This document shows positions 1-5,863 of a DNA stretch of 6,599 nt, piece by piece. Both the position numbers and the translations under genes were made by a program. The notes under the pieces were generated by a model. The model saw only the letters and a list, made by a program, of their open reading frames with translations. It was not told the DNA's origin and did no database searches. The DNA is from Clostridia bacterium (GTDB lineage: Bacteria; Bacillota; Clostridia; Christensenellales; CAG-314). The stretch lies in the NCBI GenBank assembly GCA_017452035.1, contig JAFTNE010000059.1, forward strand, positions 1-6,599, read 5' to 3'. Positions within the stretch are counted from its first letter, which is position 1. The number at the start of each line of letters is the position of its first letter.

Positions 1-71
1 ATAATTTTGTTACACATAAACTTTTTATGCTAAAACAAATTGGTTTTGCGTAAAATAGAAGGGAGTAAAGT

Positions 72-887
72 ATGAAAACTTCTTTGGTGGTGCTTTCTGC
101 TGGTATGGGTAGCAGGTTTGGTGGACTAAAACAACTTCAACCTTTAACTGCCGATGGCAAGGTGTTGTTGGACTTTTCCATTGACGATGCCCTAAGTGTG
201 GGCTTTGACGAAGTTGTGTTTATCATTCGCAAGGAAACTGAGGATATATTCAAGTCTACATTGGGACTTCGCACCGAGCAAAAATGTCCTGTAAAATACG
301 TTTATCAAGAACACAGTATCGAAGGTCGAACAAAACCACTTGGCACTTGCCATGCAATTTTGTGTTGCAAAGATGTAGTTCAAAATGCATTTGCAGTTAT
401 CAATGCTGACGACTACTATGGCATTGGTGCGCTTAAATCAATTTACCAGTATTTGTCCACAGACAAAAGCGATAACGCTGCAATGGTTGCCTACCAGCTT
501 GGTAACACCATCAGCGACAATGGCGCTGTTACTCGTGGGGTGTGTGCTGTTGAAAATGGTTTTTTGCATACCATACAAGAAGTTAAAGGTATTGACGGCA
601 GTTGCAAAGTTGGGGATGTCCAACTTGACACCGATACTGCAGTGTCCATGAATTTGTGGGCCTTTCGTCCAACAGTATTTGCCTTACTTCAACAAGAATT
701 TGACAAGTTTTTGCAAAGTTGCAATTTGCTCAAAGATGAAATTATTTTGTCAACCGTAATCAACAACCTGATTGATAGCAATAAACTACAAGTGCAAGTG
801 TTCAACACCACGGAAAAATGGGTAGGGATGACCTATCGTCAAGACTTGCCAACAGTACGCGAGTTTTTGCAAAACTTAAAAAGATAG
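72..887 (+). CDS. Nucleotidyltransferase family protein (sugar-nucleotide pyrophosphorylase fold), substrate unknown
   Basis: This 271-residue cytoplasmic protein has the N-terminal signature of the NTP_transferase superfamily: LSAGMGSRFGGLKQ at residues 8-21, the glycine/arginine/lysine loop that holds the NTP phosphates. KPLGTCHA (88-95) and the acidic NADDYYG (111-117, Asp113/Asp114 probably binding metal) follow in the usual order. MNLWAFRP (193-200) and KWVGMTY (249-255) match what I remember of a UGPase-like subgroup. The family joins an NTP to a phosphorylated sugar or small alcohol, releasing pyrophosphate; the sequence does not identify the substrate. There is no left-handed beta-helix acyltransferase tail as in GlmU, so this is a stand-alone transferase. 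The ATG at 72 has AAGGGAG at 59-65 upstream, and the protein begins right at the first beta strand. It is followed by its own terminator, so it appears unlinked to fhs. A kinase partner, if any, would lie left of the window. Confidence 0.88.
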   Translation: MKTSLVVLSAGMGSRFGGLKQLQPLTADGKVLLDFSIDDALSVGFDEVVFIIRKETEDIFKSTLGLRTEQKCPVKYVYQEHSIEGRTKPLGTCHAILCCKDVVQNAFAVINADDYYGIGALKSIYQYLSTDKSDNAAMVAYQLGNTISDNGAVTRGVCAVENGFLHTIQEVKGIDGSCKVGDVQLDTDTAVSMNLWAFRPTVFALLQQEFDKFLQSCNLLKDEIILSTVINNLIDSNKLQVQVFNTTEKWVGMTYRQDLPTVREFLQNLKR

Positions 888-934
888 TTTATTTGCGTTA
901 GTTGTGTGATAATAAATCAATATAAAGCTAATTT

Positions 935-969
935 GACTGTATCATTATTAATGGTGCAGTCTTTTTTTT
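935..969 (+). terminator. Intrinsic terminator of the nucleotidyltransferase gene
   Basis: A 12-bp stem pairs 935-946 with 950-961 around a 3-nt loop (ATT), with all positions paired if two G-T wobbles are allowed. Eight T residues (962-969) follow directly. It sits 48 bases after the stop codon and separates this gene from the fhs promoter. Confidence 0.85.
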
Positions 970-1034
970 GCATTAAAATAAACTTGTAAAACGTCAAAAG
1001 TGAAAAAATAATTGATGTAAAGTTTTGCCATAAT

Positions 1035-1055
1035 GTTGCAAAAGGGGTTGCAAAA
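1035..1055. repeat. Tandem 9-bp direct repeat over the fhs -35 region
   Basis: GTTGCAAAA occurs at 1035-1043 and again at 1047-1055, separated by GGG, so the copies start 12 bp apart. The second copy contains the predicted -35 hexamer of fhs. The repeat is exact. A role as a regulator site is only inference, because TTGCAAAA is also fairly common elsewhere in this AT-rich sequence. Confidence 0.45.
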
Positions 1056-1076
1056 ACAGTTCAAACTTGGTATCAT
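1048..1076 (+). promoter_or_regulatory. Predicted sigma-A promoter of fhs-tdk
   Basis: TTGCAA (1048-1053) and TATCAT (1071-1076) are 17 bp apart, and TGG directly before the -10 gives an extended -10 element. Transcription would start near 1083, leaving a leader of about 27 nt with the ribosome binding site. An alternative extended -10 (TGCCATAAT, 1026-1034) lies upstream but has no good -35. Confidence 0.6.
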
Positions 1077-1094
1077 ATTGTGGTATTAATTTGT

Positions 1095-1101
1095 AAGGAG
1101 G
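1095..1101 (+). promoter_or_regulatory. Ribosome binding site that fixes the fhs start
   Basis: AAGGAGG, a near-perfect anti-16S match, lies 8 nt before the ATG at 1110. An in-frame GTG at 1080 lies before this site and at or before the predicted transcription start, so 1110 is the start codon. Confidence 0.88.
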
Positions 1102-1109
1102 CATTTCCC

Positions 1110-2765
1110 ATGACCGATATAGAAATTGCTTCAAAAGTAAAACTAACCCACATTGTAGATATTGCCAAGAAAATTGGCATTGAGCCACAAGACGTAGAGT
1201 TATATGGTAACTACAAAGCTAAAATTACATCCAAGCCCAACCCAAAGGCTAATGCAAAGATGATTTTGGTTACTGCTATCAACCCAACATCTGCTGGCGA
1301 AGGCAAAACAACCGTTTCTATTGGTCTTGCTGATGGCCTCAACCTTATTGGCGCAAATGCTTGTTTGGCTCTTCGCGAGCCTTCTCTTGGCCCCGTATTT
1401 GGCATCAAGGGTGGTGCAACTGGTGGTGGTTACTCGCAAATTTTGCCTATGGAAGATATCAACCTGCACTTTACAGGTGATTTCCACGCAATTACGGCTG
1501 CAAACAACCTTTTGTGTGCAATGATCGACAACAGCATTTTCCAAGGCAATCCTTTGAATATTGACCCAAATCACGTTGTTTTCAATCGTACTTTGGACGT
1601 TAACGACAGAGCATTGCGTGGCGTTACAGTAAATGACGGAGTAAAAGACACCATCCCTCACAAGGAAAAGTTCAACATTACAGCTGCTTGCGAAGTAATG
1701 GCCATTTTGACCTTGGCAGAGGACATCAACGACCTCAAACGTCGCCTTGGAAACATTTTGGTTGCCTACACATTTGATGGTAAGCCTGTTTTTGCCCGTG
1801 AGCTTAAAGCGCAAGATGCAATGGCAATTTTGTTGAAGGATGCGTTGAAACCCAACCTCGTTCAAACAATTGGTGGAACACCTGCATTTGTTCACTGTGG
1901 ACCATTTGCCAACATTGCACACGGATGCAACAGTATCCTTGCAACAAAACTTGCAATGAGCTATGCCGACTACACTGTTACCGAGGCTGGTTTTGGTGCT
2001 GACCTTGGCGCAGAAAAGTTTTTGGATGTAAAGTGTCGCTTTGCCAACCTCAAGCCTAATGCAGTTGTTATTGTTGCAACAATTCGCGCTTTGAAACTTC
2101 ACGGTGGTGCTGACAAAAACAACTTGGCTGTTGAAGACCTTGATGCGCTCAAAAAGGGAATTTGCAACCTTATTCGTCACGTACACAACATCAAGGATGT
2201 TTACAAACTTCCTTGCGTTGTTGCTATCAACAAGTTTACAAGCGATACTGATGCCGAAACTGCCTACGTCAAGCAAGAAGTGGAAAAGCTTGGTGTACAA
2301 GCTATCCCAAGTGACGTTTGGGGCAAGGGTGGACATGGAACAACCGACCTTGCTAAAGCAGTAGTTGAACTTTGTGAAAAGGACAACTCAACGTTTACTT
2401 TTGCCTACCAAGACGAAGAAGACGTAAAAACAAAAATATACAACGTTGCAACAAAAATTTATGGCGCAAAAGACGTTGCATTTTCTGAAAAAGCATTGCA
2501 AAGCTTGTCGCACTTGGAGCAACTTGGCATTTCCAAAATGCCCGTTGTAATTGCAAAAACGCAATACAGTTTTAGTGACGATATGAAACTTTTGGGCGCG
2601 CCAACAGGTTTCACGTTGCAAATCAATGATATCGAATATCGTGGTGGCGCACAATTTTTGGTAGCTATTGCTGGCAATATGTTACTTATGCCGGGACTAT
2701 CCAAAACACCAAACGCTGTTAACATGACAATAGATAACGAGGGAAAAATTGATGGACTCTACTAA
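1110..2765 (+). CDS. fhs: Formate--tetrahydrofolate ligase (10-formyl-THF synthetase)
   Basis: This enzyme joins formate to tetrahydrofolate at the cost of ATP, giving 10-formyl-THF for purine synthesis, initiator tRNA formylation and, in acetogens, the methyl branch of the Wood-Ljungdahl pathway. The 551 residues are about the usual length for the bacterial enzyme (roughly 555-560). The P-loop is PTSAGEGKTT (59-68), with Ser where many homologs have Pro. The family signature follows: ALREPSLGP from residue 87, a glycine-rich GIKGGATGGGYSQ stretch (98-110), then MEDINLHFTGDFHA (114-127). The C-terminus keeps the MPGL segment and ends in GKIDGLY, as in family members. The start is ATG 1110 with AAGGAGG in front. 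tdk follows 19 bp after the stop with no terminator between, suggesting co-transcription. The rest of the Wood-Ljungdahl pathway is not in view, so acetogenesis cannot be claimed. Confidence 0.97.
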   Translation: MTDIEIASKVKLTHIVDIAKKIGIEPQDVELYGNYKAKITSKPNPKANAKMILVTAINPTSAGEGKTTVSIGLADGLNLIGANACLALREPSLGPVFGIKGGATGGGYSQILPMEDINLHFTGDFHAITAANNLLCAMIDNSIFQGNPLNIDPNHVVFNRTLDVNDRALRGVTVNDGVKDTIPHKEKFNITAACEVMAILTLAEDINDLKRRLGNILVAYTFDGKPVFARELKAQDAMAILLKDALKPNLVQTIGGTPAFVHCGPFANIAHGCNSILATKLAMSYADYTVTEAGFGADLGAEKFLDVKCRFANLKPNAVVIVATIRALKLHGGADKNNLAVEDLDALKKGICNLIRHVHNIKDVYKLPCVVAINKFTSDTDAETAYVKQEVEKLGVQAIPSDVWGKGGHGTTDLAKAVVELCEKDNSTFTFAYQDEEDVKTKIYNVATKIYGAKDVAFSEKALQSLSHLEQLGISKMPVVIAKTQYSFSDDMKLLGAPTGFTLQINDIEYRGGAQFLVAIAGNMLLMPGLSKTPNAVNMTIDNEGKIDGLY

Positions 2766-2784
2766 TACACAAAAGGGGCAAATT

Positions 2785-3366
2785 ATGTCTAGACTTTACT
2801 TTAACTACGGAACAATGGGCAGTAGCAAATCTGCGCAAGCATTGATGTGCAAGTTTAACTACGAACACAAAGGCATGAAAGTTATGCTTGTAAAACCAGC
2901 GTTAGATACCCGTGGTGATGTTGATACTCCGAAGGTACGCTCACGCATTGGCCTTGTTGCTGATTGTTTGACAATTGCACCGGAACAAAGCTTTATTGAT
3001 ATGTTCAACGATTTCAAGGCAAAAAATGGTTGTGATTGCGTAATTGTTGACGAGGCACAATTTTGTACAACAGAGCAAGTCAATCAACTCAAAGAGCTAA
3101 CGAGATACGTACCAGTTTTGTGCTACGGACTTTTGACCGACTTCAAGAGCAAATTATTTGAGGGTAGCAAACGCCTTGTGGAACTTGCCGATTCCCTAAG
3201 AGAAATCAAGTCCATTTGTCGTTGTGGTCGCAAGTCTACAATCAATGCTCGCTTTGTAAATGGCAAGTGCGTAGACGATGGCCCAGTTGTATTGATTGGT
3301 GGTGACGAAAGTTACGAAAACATGTGCTACTGGTGCTGGCAAGAAGAGCTAAAAAAGAACAAATAA
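2785..3366 (+). CDS. tdk: Thymidine kinase, type II (TK1-like)
   Basis: This cytoplasmic enzyme phosphorylates thymidine (or deoxyuridine) with ATP to dTMP, the salvage route into DNA precursors. The 193 residues match the family size. The P-loop is GTMGSSKS (9-16), with Ser14 where the classic motif has Gly before Lys15. DEAQF (89-93) carries the expected catalytic Glu90. YGLLTDFKSKLFEGS (114-128) matches the conserved lid/thymidine-binding region. Four cysteines (145, 147, 181, 184) form the structural zinc site. I chose ATG 2785 because family members begin just before this first strand (MxxLYFxYG) and AAAAGGGG lies at 2771-2778. An in-frame ATG at 2752 overlaps the end of fhs and has a weaker GAGGG upstream; it would add 11 residues unlike the family. 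The gene is probably co-transcribed with fhs and ends at the terminator at 3376-3404. Confidence 0.95.
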   Translation: MSRLYFNYGTMGSSKSAQALMCKFNYEHKGMKVMLVKPALDTRGDVDTPKVRSRIGLVADCLTIAPEQSFIDMFNDFKAKNGCDCVIVDEAQFCTTEQVNQLKELTRYVPVLCYGLLTDFKSKLFEGSKRLVELADSLREIKSICRCGRKSTINARFVNGKCVDDGPVVLIGGDESYENMCYWCWQEELKKNK

Positions 3367-3375
3367 TAATAAAAT

Positions 3376-3404
3376 AAAAACCGACTTTGCGTAAGTCGGT
3401 TTTT
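3376..3404 (+). terminator. Intrinsic terminator after tdk
   Basis: A perfect 12-bp inverted repeat (3376-3387 with 3393-3404) encloses the 5-nt loop TGCGT. The arms read AAAAACCGACTT and AAGTCGGTTTTT, so the T-run is part of the right arm. It lies 9 bases past the tdk stop and could also work in the reverse direction. Confidence 0.92.
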
Positions 3405-3419
3405 GTGGTTACAAACAAC

Positions 3420-3448
3420 TTGAAATATACTAATGTTAATGATATAAT
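3420..3448 (+). promoter_or_regulatory. Strong sigma-A promoter of the MazG-like gene
   Basis: TTGAAA (3420-3425) and a consensus TATAAT (3443-3448) are separated by exactly 17 bp, with TGA directly before the -10 (extended -10). Transcription would begin near 3455, giving a leader of about 39 nt. It lies just beyond the tdk terminator, so the downstream gene is an independent unit. Confidence 0.8.
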
Positions 3449-3493
3449 AGGGTAAATCAAAACTACATTAGTTTGAGCGCATAGGAGCAAAGT

Positions 3494-3847
3494 ATGAAAG
3501 TTAACGAATATCAAGAATTGGCAATGAGAACATTAAACCCTAAACTTACCGAAAATGATGTTATGAAAAAGGATGCACTCATCATCAGCATGATGGGTTT
3601 GTGTGGCGAGTCGGGCGAGGCAATTGACATTGTTAAAAAGTGGCTGGCTCAAGGTCACGAGTTGGACAAAGCGCATCTAATCGAAGAGCTTGGTGACGTT
3701 GCTTGGTATTTGGCCGAAGCTGCAACTGCATTGGATATCACCTTGGAGGAAATTTTGCAAGCCAACATTGATAAGCTTAAAAAGAGATATCCCGAAGGCT
3801 TTGACTCAAACAAATCGCGCCTGCGCTTGAAAGGTGATTTGAAATGA
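3494..3847 (+). CDS. MazG-like nucleotide pyrophosphohydrolase
   Basis: This 117-residue protein is a single-domain member of the all-alpha NTP pyrophosphatase (MazG) superfamily. These enzymes hydrolyse nucleoside triphosphates to monophosphate and pyrophosphate with Mg2+, and often remove non-canonical or excess nucleotides. The metal-binding pattern is clear: GLCGESGEA (35-43) gives Glu39-x-x-Glu42, and EELGDVAWYLA (64-74) gives Glu65-x-x-Asp68. The C-terminal stretch KKRYPEGFD (96-104) is also typical of short MazG-like proteins. It is about half the length of a full two-domain MazG, so it is likely to act as a dimer or tetramer. The ATG at 3494 has AGGAG at 3483-3487. The gene has its own promoter and terminator region and converges on the minus-strand IlvD-like gene. 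The preferred nucleotide cannot be read from the sequence. Confidence 0.9.
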   Translation: MKVNEYQELAMRTLNPKLTENDVMKKDALIISMMGLCGESGEAIDIVKKWLAQGHELDKAHLIEELGDVAWYLAEAATALDITLEEILQANIDKLKKRYPEGFDSNKSRLRLKGDLK

Positions 3848-3853
3848 GTTTTG

Positions 3854-3885
3854 TAAACTATGTTTGTGTGCTTATACATAGTTTA
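3854..3885 (+). other. Stem-loop just after the MazG-like stop codon
   Basis: TAAACTATGT (3854-3863) pairs perfectly with ACATAGTTTA (3876-3885), a 10-bp stem with a 12-nt loop beginning 7 bases past the stop. No T-run follows, so it is not a normal intrinsic terminator. It could protect the 3' end of the mRNA or be incidental in AT-rich DNA. Confidence 0.4.
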
Positions 3886-3925
3886 TTATGCAACTATAAT
3901 TACGTTAACAACTGGCAAAAATTAT

Positions 3926-3957
3926 AAAAAGACTAACGAATTTCGTTAGCCTTTTTT
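3926..3957. terminator. Bidirectional terminator between convergent genes
   Basis: GACTAACGA (3931-3939) pairs with TCGTTAGCC (3943-3951) around an ATT loop, with one A-C mismatch near the base. An A-run (3926-3930) and a T-run (3952-3957) flank the stem, so it can stop transcription in both directions. It lies 79 bases after the MazG-like stop and 12 bases after the end of the minus-strand IlvD-like gene. Confidence 0.82.
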
Positions 3958-3969
3958 GTTAGTGATTGG

Positions 3970-5613
3970 TTATTTTCTTACTGTAACGCATCCATTTGAC
4001 GCTGTATCGCAGGTTTTTGCCCAGCTTTTTAGGTAGGGGCTTGCGTAGTTGCCAATTTGTCCGTCTACGTGTCTAAGGCGTTGTTGAAGTTCTTTGGCCT
4101 TGATATCGCAAACAACCTTTCCCTTTGTGATGTTTATTTCAATTGGATCGCCATCTTGCAAAACGGTAAACACTGTTTGGAAGTTGGTCTCTGGTGTTAC
4201 GTGACCTACGGCAAATCCATCGTAGCAATCGCTGATGCGACCATCAGTAATTACTGCAACGTCCTTGTCTAGTCCGTAGCCTTTTAGTAGTGCAAAAGGC
4301 AAAATTATTTCTCTCATGCCAGGGCAACTGGTTGGGCCTTCGTTGCGAATTACAACAACGTCGCCTTTGTTAATTTCGCGACACAAAATCGCCTCAACGG
4401 CCATCTCTTCGTTGGCGTAAACCTTTGCAACGCCACTAAACACTTTGTCATTGTGGTATCTTGCAAATGCGCCACCTTCGGCAACGTTGCCATACACAAC
4501 TTGTAGTGGACTTTGTGTCATGGGCGCATTTTCTACACTGCAAATTACCTCTTCACAAGTAACAGTGATATTTTGCAAAACATCTTGGAGTAAAACACCG
4601 TCAGCAAGCTCAACTTTGCTGTTGATTAGTTTGCCGTCGTTAAGACGTTTTGCTACTGCAAGTGGGCCACCAGCTTGGGCAAATTGTTTCATCAAGCAAA
4701 GGTTTTCATTCTCTTTGACAAGCAAAAGTGGTGTGGCCTTTGCCATGTCGCCAATATCTTTCAAGGTAATGTTTTTGATGGATAATTCCTTTGCGATTGC
4801 TATCAGGTTCATCAAAGTGGTTGTGCTACCACCACAAGCTAGGTCAATTTTGACGAGGTTTTCCAAAACTGACTGAGTAATAACTCTACGAGGTGTGCAT
4901 TTGTTTTGAGTGAGTGCAACTGCAAGTTCACCTGTGCGAGTGGCAATATTATTGCGAGCAACTGTGTTTGCTTGGGTTGTAGCGTTTCCCTTTACTGCTA
5001 ACCCCATAATTTCCAACAAACAGTTAAAACTGTTGTCGCTGTAACTGTCGCAATCGGTTCCAAACGCAGTTGGTAGGTTATTTTCAATTTCCTGTAGGCT
5101 TTCGTATGGAGTCTTGCCAAGTTTTAGTAGCGCAATTTGCTCAGCATAGTGGGTGTAGCCATATTCCTTCTCAGCAAATACAATGGGCGACATAACACCT
5201 TGCGATACAAACGCGCATGGAATATTAACTCTAATTGCACCGAGAAGCATTCCACAAATTGTGTTTGGTTGGCTTGCAACAAAAACAAGTCCGTCAAAGC
5301 ATTCTGTCGCGCACAACATCTCCACTTGGTTTGCAGTAAGGTCGCGACTAGGCAAACTGTACTTGCCTGTGTTGGTATCACGCAAAAGAGTATCGTCAAT
5401 GGAGGAAATATACATCAACTTGCATGTAGCGCCTTGTTGTAATACGCCTTCTTTAACCTTTTGGCATATAGTTACCAAGTTTTGATGCGCTAGTGTAGTT
5501 TCGCTTTGGGCGCAAATGATGCCAATTGTAAGCTTTTTGGCATCAATTTGTACACTTTCGGCAAAGATTTTTTGTGGAAGTTTATTGAGTTGTTCAATTG
5601 ATTCTCTAAGCAT
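3970..5613 (-). CDS. IlvD/Edd-family protein (dihydroxy-acid dehydratase-like) with a degenerate active site
   Basis: The 547-residue protein is close in length to bacterial IlvD (about 550-570), an Fe-S enzyme of valine/isoleucine synthesis. Family landmarks run in order: YSLPSRDL (85-92), CFDGLV (105-110), GMLLGAIRVNIP (121-132), NSFNCLLE (194-201), CGGST (260-264), GNVAEGGA (375-382), RNEGP (423-427), PGMREI (431-436), TDGRIS (456-461), GHVTPE (470-475). Ser461 matches the proposed catalytic serine. However, NCDK, which gives a cluster Cys plus Mg-binding Asp and carbamylated Lys, is Ser114-Gln-Pro-Asn117. The CGSCSGMF region reads GTDCDSYS (185-192), putting Asp at the cluster Cys position. 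Cys34 may match the first cluster Cys. The frame is intact, arguing against a decayed pseudogene. ATG 5613 has GAGGTG (5623-5618) upstream. No other branched-chain gene is in view. It may be an inactive paralog or have another activity; ordinary IlvD activity looks unlikely. Confidence 0.85.
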   Translation of the reverse strand: MLRESIEQLNKLPQKIFAESVQIDAKKLTIGIICAQSETTLAHQNLVTICQKVKEGVLQQGATCKLMYISSIDDTLLRDTNTGKYSLPSRDLTANQVEMLCATECFDGLVFVASQPNTICGMLLGAIRVNIPCAFVSQGVMSPIVFAEKEYGYTHYAEQIALLKLGKTPYESLQEIENNLPTAFGTDCDSYSDNSFNCLLEIMGLAVKGNATTQANTVARNNIATRTGELAVALTQNKCTPRRVITQSVLENLVKIDLACGGSTTTLMNLIAIAKELSIKNITLKDIGDMAKATPLLLVKENENLCLMKQFAQAGGPLAVAKRLNDGKLINSKVELADGVLLQDVLQNITVTCEEVICSVENAPMTQSPLQVVYGNVAEGGAFARYHNDKVFSGVAKVYANEEMAVEAILCREINKGDVVVIRNEGPTSCPGMREIILPFALLKGYGLDKDVAVITDGRISDCYDGFAVGHVTPETNFQTVFTVLQDGDPIEINITKGKVVCDIKAKELQQRLRHVDGQIGNYASPYLKSWAKTCDTASNGCVTVRK

Positions 5614-5650
5614 AGTCCACCTCGCCTTCTATTTTAACGCCACAATCATC

Positions 5651-5674
5651 TATTGTCAAGACCAGAGGACAATA
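5651..5674. repeat. Inverted repeat at the predicted start of the IlvD-like transcript
   Basis: TATTGTC (5651-5657) and GACAATA (5668-5674) are perfect 7-bp arms around a 10-bp centre. The repeat lies just downstream of the predicted leftward -10 (5681-5676), covering about +1 to +20. It could be a repressor operator or a 5' stem-loop in the mRNA; the sequence does not decide. Confidence 0.5.
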
Positions 5675-5675
5675 T

Positions 5676-5705
5676 ATTATAATTTTTGATAGTGCAATTT
5701 GTCGA
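5676..5705 (-). promoter_or_regulatory. Predicted promoter of the IlvD-like gene (leftward)
   Basis: On the minus strand, TCGACA (5705-5700, five of six matches to TTGACA) and a consensus TATAAT (5681-5676) are 18 bp apart. Transcription would start near 5669, leaving a leader of about 55 nt. I saw no T-box or CodY-like site here, the usual controls of branched-chain genes in Firmicutes. Confidence 0.6.
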
Positions 5706-5774
5706 AAAACGCTTGCAAAATCCAATGTACAAAGTCTAAAAAAGACATTTTTTTATTTTGTTCAAAAAATATTC

Positions 5775-5827
5775 TTAAATTTTTTTTGCAAAAACTACTT
5801 GTCTAATTGCAAAACGGACATTATACT
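5775..5827 (+). promoter_or_regulatory. Predicted yifB promoter with UP-element-like sequence
   Basis: TTGTCT (5799-5804) and TATACT (5822-5827) are 17 bp apart, placing the start near 5834 and giving a leader of about 30 nt. Directly upstream, 5777-5793 matches the UP-element core AAAWWTWTTTTNNAAAA (consensus recalled from memory) at every position. With this start site it falls exactly where such elements bind the alpha subunits (about -59 to -38). Confidence 0.6.
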
Positions 5828-5863
5828 ATAGGGGCAAATGCTAAATTATAATGGAGAAATAGT

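Noticed and set aside
1..71. Promoter for the nucleotidyltransferase gene
   Set aside because: TAAAAT (51-56) and TATGCT (26-31) resemble -10 boxes, but neither has a convincing -35 at 16-18 bp. Transcription may come from upstream of the window.
1080..1109. Upstream GTG start extending Fhs by 10 residues
   Set aside because: It precedes the AAGGAGG site and lies at or before the predicted transcription start. The extra residues are unlike the family.
1200..2336. Long (378-codon) open frame on the minus strand inside fhs
   Set aside because: It lies wholly opposite a clearly identified fhs, is very rich in Cys, Asn and Val, has no recognisable motif, and is best explained by fhs codon bias leaving the antisense frame open.
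2749..2784. Earlier tdk starts (TTG 2749, ATG 2752) overlapping the fhs end
   Set aside because: A GAGGG upstream makes ATG 2752 possible, but the family starts at the MSRLYF position and a good ribosome binding site serves ATG 2785.
3872..3900. Plus-strand promoter with TATAAT at 3895-3900
   Set aside because: The -35 (TTATAC) is poor and transcription would reach a terminator after about 50 nt with no gene.
4445..4876. 143-codon plus-strand open frame inside the IlvD-like gene
   Set aside because: It is opposite a family-recognisable protein, has no ribosome binding site of note, and its composition is that of an antisense shadow.
5230..5310. Frameshift or sequencing error explaining the missing NCDK motif in the IlvD-like gene
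   Set aside because: The residues on both sides (FDGLV and GMLLGAIRVNIP) align in the same frame with no gap, so the changes are substitutions.
5734..5754. Hairpin plus T-run (GTCT/AGAC) as a terminator
   Set aside because: The stem is only 4 bp and lies upstream of both divergent promoters, so there is no transcript for it to end.
5847..5852. Second -10 box (TATAAT) before yifB
   Set aside because: It overlaps the ribosome binding site region, lies 11 nt before the ATG, and has no -35 at a proper distance.
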